In this document: piece by piece, positions 57,713 to 64,000 of the stretch | Layout of the letters: each line of letters opens with the position of its first letter | Numbering within the stretch: position 1 is the first letter of the stretch | Assembly: GCF_013364275.1 (NCBI RefSeq) | Contig: NZ_CP054932.1 | Span: 7,998,001-8,062,000 of the forward strand | Direction of reading: 5' to 3' | Source of the DNA: Actinomadura sp. NAK00032 | Lineage (GTDB): Bacteria > Actinomycetota > Actinomycetes > Streptosporangiales > Streptosporangiaceae | Length of the DNA stretch: 64,000 nucleotides | Notes under the pieces: model-generated | Databases searched by the model: none | Told to the model about the DNA's origin: nothing | Seen by the model: the letters and a program-made list of their open reading frames with translations, nothing else | Made by a program: the position numbers and the translations under genes

Positions 57713-58731
57713 CCCGCGCCGGGCCTCTCGATCGGCCGCAGCACGGTATCGAGGATCTCCTTCAGCTTGGTCTCGGGCGGCCGGCTCCCGGACGTGGCGA
57801 GGTAGACGGCGTTGAGGAGCTGGTCGGTGGCGAGCGCCCCGTCGGCGCGGCGGGCGAGGAACTCCTCGATGAGCCCGTCGCTCGCGTCCCGCACCTCGGT
57901 GCCCAGATGCGCCTCGATGATCTCCGCGAGCCGGTCCCGGTCGGGCGGCTCGATCCCCAGCCGGACGCACCGGCGCAGGAACGCGGGCGGGAACTCGCGC
58001 TCCCCGTTGCTGGTGATGATCACGATGGGGAAGTGCCCGCACCGCACCTCGCCGCGGTCGATCGGCACCCGCTCGCCGCCGTCGGCCGTCATCACGTGGA
58101 TACGGGCCTGCTCCTCGGGCAGCCGCTGCAGCTCCAGGATGCTGAACCGGCCCTCCTCGAAGACGTTGAGCAGGTCGTTCGGCAGGTCGATGTTGCTCTT
58201 GTCCAGCTCGTCGATGAGCAGGACGCGGGGCAGGTCGCCCGGCAGCAGCGCGGTGCCGAGCGGCCCGAGCCGGATGTAGCGGCCGATGTCGGGCGGCTCG
58301 GCGGCGTCGTCGCGGCCGCCCGCGCCGCGCAGGCTGCTCTCGTGCAGCCGGCCGATCGCGTCGTAGTCGTACAGCCCGGTCTGCAGCGTGGTGGTACTGG
58401 TGATCGACCAGTACAGGACGGAGCCGAGCCCGAGCTCGTAGGCGACGTTGTAGGCGAGCGTCGACTTGCCCGACCCGGGCTTGCCCGTCACCAGCAGCGG
58501 GCGCCGCAGCAGGACGGCCGCGTTGACCTTGTCGACCACCGACTCGTCCGGCCGGTAGGAGACCGCCTGCTGCAGGTCGCGCTGCCGCCGCCCGCCGGCC
58601 GCGTCCTCCGGGCCGAAGCGGCGCCACGGCGGGGGCGGCGGGAGCCGCCGCACCCGGTCGTGCGGCCGGCTGTCGCCCCGGTAGATGCGCCAGTCACCGT
58701 CGAGGCCGCTGGTCTCTGGTTCTGTCGTCAT
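57709..58731 (-). CDS. MoxR-type AAA+ ATPase
   Basis: A 340-residue AAA+ protein. Walker A is VTGKPGSGKST (82-91), Walker B is RVLLIDELDKSN (about 170-181), sensor 1 is VIITSN and the Arg-finger region is FLRRCVRLGIEPPDRDRL. The RRPLLVTGKPGSGKSTLAYNVAYELGLG start and ITSTTTLQTGLYDYDAIGRLHE are typical of the MoxR proteins in VMAP systems. MoxR ATPases remodel protein complexes, generally with a vWA partner. It lies 18 bases after the VMAP gene and is coupled to the vWA/NB-ARC gene, which supplies that partner. GGAAGG precedes the ATG. Confidence 0.92.
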   Translation of the reverse strand: MTTEPETSGLDGDWRIYRGDSRPHDRVRRLPPPPPWRRFGPEDAAGGRRQRDLQQAVSYRPDESVVDKVNAAVLLRRPLLVTGKPGSGKSTLAYNVAYELGLGSVLYWSITSTTTLQTGLYDYDAIGRLHESSLRGAGGRDDAAEPPDIGRYIRLGPLGTALLPGDLPRVLLIDELDKSNIDLPNDLLNVFEEGRFSILELQRLPEEQARIHVMTADGGERVPIDRGEVRCGHFPIVIITSNGEREFPPAFLRRCVRLGIEPPDRDRLAEIIEAHLGTEVRDASDGLIEEFLARRADGALATDQLLNAVYLATSGSRPPETKLKEILDTVLRPIERPGAG

Positions 58732-58749
58732 GGACGCCTTCCGGGGGTG

Positions 58750-60288
58750 CTATGCGGGTGGCCGGAGCCGCACGTACGGCTCCGGGATGCGGTCGGCATC
58801 GTCGAACACGAGCGTCAGGTGCAGGCCGAGATGGCCGGAGCCGCCGCCCTCGGCGCCGCCCGCCAGCGCCTGCCGGCGCAGCTCCATCGTCCGGCGCGGA
58901 AGCTTCATCAGGTCCGCCGCCATCAGTTCCTTGACCTCCCGGGCGAACTGGGCGGGGTAGCGCCCGTCCCGGCACCAGGCGACGACGGGGATGCCGGCGA
59001 CCAGCCCGACCCAGTGCTCGTCCGCCTCGCCGCTCTCGCCGCCCCACGGCGGGAACGCCAGCGCGAGGACGGCCGTGGACTCCGTGGAGAGCCGGGAGAA
59101 CAGCTCCTCCTTGTCGTACTCGCCGGCCCGCGCCACGAGGCAGACCGGCGGGTCGACCGAATGGCCGGACAGCCAGTCCCACTTGTGCCGCCAGTCGTGG
59201 TGGACGGCGGCGTGCCGCATCCGGTCGAGGCTCCGCACGACCACCGGGTACCGGATGCCGACGCGGTGCTCGAACCCGGCGATGTTGATCTTGGCCTGCT
59301 CGACCGGGTGGTCCAGCAGGGCGCGGGGCAGGATGAACTCGATGGTGAGGTCGGGGCCGCGCCGCCCGATCACCGAGCTCTCCGCGGTGAGCAGCCGTTC
59401 GAGCAGCTCGGGGATCCGGCTGAGCGGCAGCGCCTCGTCGCTGCCGTACAGCGTGCTGCCGGGCTCGCGGCCCACCTGGAGCCACGCGGTGACCAGGTAC
59501 CGGTCGGCCTCCAGCGCGTCGGGCGCGCATTCGATGACCAGGTAGTTCTCCGGCGGTTCCGGCGGCCCGCCGCGCACCGCCGCGGGCCCGCCGGAACCGC
59601 CGCCGCCCCGCTGCAGCGCGGCGTGGTCGAGGCCCTGCGCCTCGACCTGGCGGCGCACCCAGTCGCGGAAGGCGCCCGCCGTCGGATACCCCGCGTACTC
59701 GGCCACATCGTTCACGAACACCAGCAGCGGCGGGGTGCCGTCCGGCCCGTCGGGCATCTCCTCCAGCAGGGCGACGACGTCGTGCAGGCTGCGGACCTCG
59801 CGCTCCAGCGACGGCCAGGCCGGCCCGACCGCCCGCCGGTAGAGCATCGGGAACCGGCCGAGATGCGTCAGCACCGAGTCGGTCCGCTCCAGCGACGTGA
59901 TCAGCTCGTGGAGTTCGCGCCGCTCCGCCTGGTCGAGCCACGGCTCCGGCAGCAGTTCGGCGACGAGGTCGCCGAGCGCCCGCACCGACAGACTGGCCGG
60001 GTAGAACGTCTGCAGGATCCGCACCAGGGCCTGCGCGGCGCCGGGATAGGTGAGCAGCGCGTCGACCAGCGCCCACACGTCGAGCATGTCCTTGTCGTGG
60101 TGGTCGTAGTGCAGCCGGTGCCCGAGGTCGCGCTCCAGCGCCTGCACATGGACGACACGCTCGCGCTGGACGCTCATCGCGTCGATGCGACGGATCGCCT
60201 CGACCAGCCGATGCTGATCATCGACGTTCAGCGACGTGATCAAACGCTCCGCCTCCGACCGAAGGATGGCGGCGGAGAGCGCCGCCAA
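58750..60288 (-). CDS. VMAP (vWA-MoxR-associated) protein
   Basis: A 512-residue protein. The N-terminal 140 residues are helical, resembling an effector-associated adaptor. A middle region follows (MPDGPDGTPPLLVFVNDVAEYAGYP). The C-terminal half has the VMAP-C signature: NYLVIECAPDALEADRYLVTAWLQ, YPVVVRSLDRMRHAAVHHDWRHKWDWL and VGLVAGIPVVAWCRDGR. VMAP proteins are the third component of vWA-MoxR-VMAP ternary systems described by comparative genomics as bacterial conflict systems. The frame opens at a TTG (60288), and no better start is visible, so the N-terminus is uncertain. First gene of the operon VMAP-MoxR-STAND. Confidence 0.82.
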   Translation of the reverse strand: MAALSAAILRSEAERLITSLNVDDQHRLVEAIRRIDAMSVQRERVVHVQALERDLGHRLHYDHHDKDMLDVWALVDALLTYPGAAQALVRILQTFYPASLSVRALGDLVAELLPEPWLDQAERRELHELITSLERTDSVLTHLGRFPMLYRRAVGPAWPSLEREVRSLHDVVALLEEMPDGPDGTPPLLVFVNDVAEYAGYPTAGAFRDWVRRQVEAQGLDHAALQRGGGGSGGPAAVRGGPPEPPENYLVIECAPDALEADRYLVTAWLQVGREPGSTLYGSDEALPLSRIPELLERLLTAESSVIGRRGPDLTIEFILPRALLDHPVEQAKINIAGFEHRVGIRYPVVVRSLDRMRHAAVHHDWRHKWDWLSGHSVDPPVCLVARAGEYDKEELFSRLSTESTAVLALAFPPWGGESGEADEHWVGLVAGIPVVAWCRDGRYPAQFAREVKELMAADLMKLPRRTMELRRQALAGGAEGGGSGHLGLHLTLVFDDADRIPEPYVRLRPPA

Positions 60289-60407
60289 GTTCGACGCTGG
60301 AAGCGTACCCCCGCACCACGCTCCGGAAGGCGGCCGTTACCCGCAATCCAAGGCGACCGGAATAGGCCGCCGGCAATGTGTCGCCTTACACAGTGGCCGA
60401 GCGGCGC

Positions 60408-61781
60408 CTAGGTGTCCCCGCCGACCGGCACCGCCATCCTCCCGGCGGGCACGGTTTCCTCCGTCCGACGCGCGGACACCGGCGTGGCCTGCCGCCAGGC
60501 ACGGCGATCGGGCGTCCTGATGAGAACGGCCGCCGCGACCCCGATCACACCGAATGCGACGCTCACGAGAGCCGCCGTCAGCCGGGTTCCGAGTGCGGCG
60601 ATCACATATCCGCCGGAAAGAGCACCGAACGTCACCGCACCGGTCGTGATGAAGCGGTGGATGCCCTCAACTCGGCCCAGAACTCGCCGCGGAATGACCC
60701 TGCCCTGGTACACCGCCAGAGCGACGTTGACGTGGGCTCCCATGAAACTGCAGGCGCCCCAGGCGCACAGGCCGACCAGCGGATCGTTCACACCGGCGAC
60801 GACCACCAGGCACGGGAGCCAGAGCACAACACCGCACTTGACCGTAACGCCGGGGGTGAGGAACCGCACCATCGCCGGAGCGGTGGCCGCACCGAGGAAT
60901 CCGGCGACGCCGGACGTCGCGAGCATCGTTCCGATGACCGATCCGGAGAAATCGCGCCGCTCGGCCTCGACCACCAGCAGCAGAATGACGACCTGGAAAC
61001 CGATGTTCGCGATCGCGCAGGCACCGAGCGACACGGAAAGGAACCTGTCGCGGTAGATCCAGCGAAACCCTTCTTTGAAGGAGTCTAAGATTCTTTTCGC
61101 CGAGACCTCGGACAGTTTCGGCAACTTCCGGGGCGGCGCTCCGAGGAGTTTCAGTCGGGATTTCAGCGCCAGCAGGGAGAAAACGGATACAAGCGATGTG
61201 AGTCCGTCCAGGACATACGGAGCGGCACGTCCGAGAGTGAACATCATGCCGCCCACCGGACGGCCGAGGACAATGGCCAGGTGATGCCGGGCCTCGCTCG
61301 TTCCCATCGCGTTCTCGGCCTTGCCGTCCGGTACCACGTACCGCACCGTGGCCAGTTCGGCCATCCGGAAGAAGACGGCGCACGACCCGTCGATCACCGC
61401 CGCCGCCACCAGCATGGGCCAGGGCGTGGGGAGCGTGCAGAGGACGACGACCAGGACAACCGAGTTGATCACTCTGATCACCTGGCTGTACAGCATGATC
61501 CGCCAGCGGTCGGAGCGATCGACGAGCAGCCCGACCGGTAGGTGGAGAAGCAGTCCCGGAAGCGTGCTCGCGGCCGCGACCCAGCCCGCCACGATCGGTG
61601 AGCCCGTCAGCGCCAGAGCCAGCAGCGGGTTGGCCGCAGCGGCGCCGAGCGTGCCGAGTTGCGACAGCACCGACCCGCTCAGCAGCAGCCGGAAATCCCG
61701 CCGCCAGTAATCGTCATCCGCACCATTAGCCCCGGCTTCGCCGCTATCCTCAGAGGCCATTCCCGGCGCGGCGGCGGTCAC
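60408..61781 (-). CDS. MFS transporter
   Basis: A 457-residue major facilitator with 12 predicted helices. LPGLLLHLPVGLLVDRSDRWRIMLYSQV carries the loop-2 motif A, and RVEGIHRFITTGAVTFGALSGGYV is typical of the EntS/macrolide-efflux branch. It begins at the GTG (61781) with GAGGAG about ten bases upstream. It is likely an exporter of a small molecule or peptide. It sits 120 bases upstream of the VMAP gene on the same strand and downstream of a STAND gene. It could export the product of the FxsA/FxsB system, but that is speculation. Confidence 0.88.
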   Translation of the reverse strand: MTAAAPGMASEDSGEAGANGADDDYWRRDFRLLLSGSVLSQLGTLGAAAANPLLALALTGSPIVAGWVAAASTLPGLLLHLPVGLLVDRSDRWRIMLYSQVIRVINSVVLVVVLCTLPTPWPMLVAAAVIDGSCAVFFRMAELATVRYVVPDGKAENAMGTSEARHHLAIVLGRPVGGMMFTLGRAAPYVLDGLTSLVSVFSLLALKSRLKLLGAPPRKLPKLSEVSAKRILDSFKEGFRWIYRDRFLSVSLGACAIANIGFQVVILLLVVEAERRDFSGSVIGTMLATSGVAGFLGAATAPAMVRFLTPGVTVKCGVVLWLPCLVVVAGVNDPLVGLCAWGACSFMGAHVNVALAVYQGRVIPRRVLGRVEGIHRFITTGAVTFGALSGGYVIAALGTRLTAALVSVAFGVIGVAAAVLIRTPDRRAWRQATPVSARRTEETVPAGRMAVPVGGDT

Positions 61782-62133
61782 CTTCCGACTTCTCCTCGTC
61801 CCAGACCGCGGTCACACCCCGGCCGCATCGACCTCGGCAGTTCACTATTGACGTGCCCCGGTGAGCGGGAGCACAAGGTCGCGCCAGGCACAAAATTCCA
61901 CCAGGAGTCGCCAAAAGCACCCGTCCGCCCACCCCTTTCACGACCATCGAGAAGACGGGCCCGGCAGCGCAGGAATCCTAGCGTATAATTGCGCGTCCAC
62001 CGACCCGCGCCGATCGACTTCGCTAGAATCGGACAAAGAGCGACTTCTGCCTATTGAGGGCGAAGTTCGTGCATGTAAGGAGACTTGCCGCAGAAGGTGC
62101 ATGCGGCGATATGTGCACGGAACGGCCGTCGGG
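61782..62133. other. AT-richer noncoding stretch with promoter-like boxes
   Basis: I see no supported gene in these 352 bases. The composition is clearly less GC-rich than the genes around it. TATAAT (61984-61989) and TAGAAT (62024-62029) on the plus strand, and TAGGAT on the minus strand (61975-61980), are good -10 candidates but lack clear -35 partners. A minus promoter would serve the MFS gene; a plus one would run antisense into the STAND gene. Confidence 0.45.
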
Positions 62134-63789
62134 TTATGCGATGCCGGAAAGCGCCCGCTTGGCGATGAGGGCCTCACGGTTGGCCCCATCCCGGCCTAGG
62201 ACGTCCTCGAACACCGCGCGAGCGGCGCGCGTCCGCCCGGCCTGGCAGAGCGCCCGTCCGAGCGCGGTCTGGATGGAGAGCTCATGCGGCAGCCGGCCCG
62301 CCGCCGCCCGGAGTTGCCGCACCGCCTGCCCCGGATCGTCCGCCAGCAGGATCCGGCCGATTCCGGTCAGCAGCCAGCCGACGGCGGCATTGTCCGGAAC
62401 GGCTTCGAAGATCGCCGCGGCGTCCCGGTAGCGCGCCACCGCCGTCTCCGCGTCTCCGCACTCGTAGGCGATGTCACCGAGGAAGGTCGTGGTGGCCGCG
62501 AGGCCCCGCAGATCGTCGTCCCCGTATCCCCGGACGACCGCCTCCGCGTGGCGCCGCGCGAGTTCGGGATCGCCATCGGCCAACGCCCGGCGCGCCTGGT
62601 GCAGCCGTGCCGACGATCCTGGCCGGCGAATGGGGACCGGCCCAGCACCGAGTTGGCGGACTGGCTCGATCAGCCGCGGATGCAGGATCTCGTAGAACAG
62701 GCCCCCGTCCCCGATCCGGGCCCGGATGAGGTGGGCGTCCTGGAGCGCGTGGACGACCGCCTTGGGCACGTCCTCGTACGCGCGGACGGCGGGCACTCCC
62801 GCGCGCCCCTGCGGCCCGCCGAACACGGACCGGAACCAGGAGCAGAGGGCGGTCGCCAAGAGGCTGTGGTCGGCGGCGATCGTGGAGAGGCTGTGGGCGC
62901 AGAAATCCTTGAGGGCGTTGTCCACCTCGATGCGAAGCCGGGCCGCGGAGATCTCCGACTCGCCGGACAGCCGCTCCCACAGCCGGCCGAACGCGAGTTG
63001 CAGCAACACCGGCTGTACGCGCGCGGTGGTCTGCACACCGTTCCCCGTCCGTACCGTCCGCAGTTCGCGGACCAGCGCCTCGGCGCCCGAAGCTGGACGC
63101 CCGGCGCGGTGAAGCGGCGCCTCGACGACCTCCCGCGCCGCTTTGGGCCTCAGCGGTTCGAGCGCGTACGCGGCGGGCGGCGCCTGGACGAGCCCGCCGG
63201 CCGGCTCCAGCGCCTCACCGAGCGCGTCATCGCGCACGACGAGCAGCAGGTGCAGTTCGGGTACCTCCTCCAGGGCCGTCGCCAGCTCGTCGAGAAAGCT
63301 CCGGCGATGCCGTTCGAACCGGTCGGATCCGCACAGCAGGACCTCGGCCCCGTCGATGGCCCCGAGCATCGGCGGCCGGTGATCGGCCCCGCCCGCACGC
63401 AGCCGCCTGCGCAGGAACGTGGCCAACGTCACCTCGGAGATGCGGACGGGCGACTCGCGCTCGTACCACGAGGCGAGCACGGCGAGCCGGAACGGATCGT
63501 GCTCGGCGAGCGCCGCCACGGGGAACGCCGGCCGGTACGCCATGTGCGCCACGGGAAGGACGTGCGCGCCCCCGGCCCGCAGCAAGGGGACGGTACCCGC
63601 GCGCAACAACGACGTCTTTCCCACGCCGGCGCTTCCGTGCAGCACCACAAGCCGATTCGTCAACCACAGATCGGCGAGTTCGCGGCTCTCCCGGTCCCTG
63701 CCGCGGAACAATTCCTGATCGGCCTCGTCAAGGGCGCGCAGGCCCACATACGGGCCCCGGGGGCCGAGCGGAGACTGCGCGATCATCAT
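62134..63789 (-). CDS. STAND ATPase with C-terminal TPR repeats (nSTAND1-like)
   Basis: A 551-residue protein. It starts with GPYVGLRALDEADQELFRGRDRESREL, the usual opening of nSTAND1 domains, then Walker A VVLHGSAGVGKTSLLRAG (GSAGVGKTS near 52-60) and the downstream helical STAND module with DEL(A)-type strands. The last 140 residues are TPR-like repeats (RRALADGDPELARRHAEAVV, DIAYECGDAETAVARYRDAAAIFE, GRILLADDPGQAVRQLRAAAG). Unlike the other two sensors here, it has an intact P-loop and no recognised adaptor. It ends in a TAA stop. It probably acts as a sensor scaffold in stress or defence signalling. Confidence 0.85.
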   Translation of the reverse strand: MMIAQSPLGPRGPYVGLRALDEADQELFRGRDRESRELADLWLTNRLVVLHGSAGVGKTSLLRAGTVPLLRAGGAHVLPVAHMAYRPAFPVAALAEHDPFRLAVLASWYERESPVRISEVTLATFLRRRLRAGGADHRPPMLGAIDGAEVLLCGSDRFERHRRSFLDELATALEEVPELHLLLVVRDDALGEALEPAGGLVQAPPAAYALEPLRPKAAREVVEAPLHRAGRPASGAEALVRELRTVRTGNGVQTTARVQPVLLQLAFGRLWERLSGESEISAARLRIEVDNALKDFCAHSLSTIAADHSLLATALCSWFRSVFGGPQGRAGVPAVRAYEDVPKAVVHALQDAHLIRARIGDGGLFYEILHPRLIEPVRQLGAGPVPIRRPGSSARLHQARRALADGDPELARRHAEAVVRGYGDDDLRGLAATTTFLGDIAYECGDAETAVARYRDAAAIFEAVPDNAAVGWLLTGIGRILLADDPGQAVRQLRAAAGRLPHELSIQTALGRALCQAGRTRAARAVFEDVLGRDGANREALIAKRALSGIA

Positions 63790-63931
63790 TCCGTCCCAAG
63801 AACGGGCACCCGTTGGCAGATGACGCCGACCGGTTCACCCGAGCGTAGCGCACGCTCACTCGAAACGGCCGGGGAATGCGACAGCGGAACATCCGCTTCG
63901 AACAGCCGAAAGACGTGAACGGGTCGGCCGT

Positions 63932-64000
63932 TAATCGCTGCCGGCCAACGCGAGATCAGCCCCCGCGCCCCGCGTCCGACCGGGCGCGGAGGCCGAGACC
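63932..64000 (-). CDS. Possible C-terminal end of a gene beyond the right edge
   Basis: An open minus-strand frame entering from the right ends in TAA at 63932-63934, with the plausible tail GAGADLALAGSD. Only about 22 codons are visible, so I cannot tell a true gene end from chance. Confidence 0.2.

Noticed and set aside
53594..57805. A 1403-codon open frame on the plus strand
   Set aside because: It is antisense to the vWA/NB-ARC/TPR gene, which has clear motifs; the frame is a third-position GC artefact.
51973..60288. A FxsC (TIR-like) gene as part of the FxSxx system
   Set aside because: I looked for it and found none in the window, so the system here is not the full canonical set.
57556..60411. 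A 951-codon plus-strand open frame
   Set aside because: Antisense to MoxR and VMAP genes, with no recognisable domain.
62101..62199. A 32-codon plus-strand ORF (MRRYVHGTAVGL...) after a GAAGG
   Set aside because: It overlaps the end of the STAND gene antisense and shows no conserved pattern; a chance ORF is more likely.
45563..63789. Prophage or transposon origin of the conflict-gene region
   Set aside because: I found no integrase, transposase, terminal inverted repeats, tRNA or obvious composition break at the borders.

Overview
This 64-kb window is high-GC actinobacterial chromosome. The mix of genes points to a mycelial actinomycete near Actinomadura/Thermomonosporaceae; the family is an inference from gene content only. 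The evidence is a mycobacterium-like steroid/lipid catabolic set, an AftD-type arabinan gene, frequent GTG starts, leaderless promoters, and NTPase conflict genes typical of multicellular actinomycetes. I saw no rRNA, tRNA, insertion sequence, prophage or CRISPR array.

Region 1 (1-29.5 kb) is mostly lipid and steroid catabolism with regulators. It holds a HAD/MBL pair, a phosphotransferase with a CrtC-like partner, an F420 oxidoreductase/SDR pair, a DUF35+Ltp pair, a Ser/Thr kinase, a TetR-controlled ABC-like/YhgE exporter, a LysR/beta-propeller divergent pair and a MarR gene. At 17.6-24.9 kb there is a module resembling the sterol side-chain genes of M. tuberculosis (fadD19, ltp3, ltp4, a tandem-DUF35 protein, another fadD, and divergent echA19). 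A nitronate monooxygenase, a FadE34-like fused dehydrogenase (40-42 kb), and an F420 oxidoreductase plus SnoaL protein (49-50.5 kb) extend it. Three exact matches and one near match to the KstR-type operator TNNAACNNGTTNNA suggest one dispersed regulon; no kstR gene lies in the window.

Region 2 (28.4-40.1 kb) is cell-envelope glycan: a DUF3068 protein, a methyltransferase, an acyltransferase, AftD, GT4, GT2, a 43-aa DUF2613 protein too short for routine ORF calling, and a GT-C-like membrane protein. AftD and the acyltransferase overlap antisense by 191 bp.

Region 3 (45.5-63.8 kb) is the most unusual and looks like an island of signalling/conflict systems. (a) A Crp/Fnr regulator is followed by a cyclase-fold protein and an NTPase-like protein that share a nearly identical short motif resembling RHIM or bacterial amyloid signalling motifs. 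(b) A second cyclase-fold protein carries an EAD2-type adaptor. (c) A short peptide and its FxsB-type radical SAM maturase lie tail to tail with (d) a VMAP-MoxR-(vWA/NB-ARC/TPR) operon. (e) A further STAND-TPR protein sits beside an MFS transporter. My reading is that these form linked sensor/adaptor/effector circuits, possibly with a ribosomally made cyclophane peptide as one component. That assembly is inference; the individual gene calls are much firmer.
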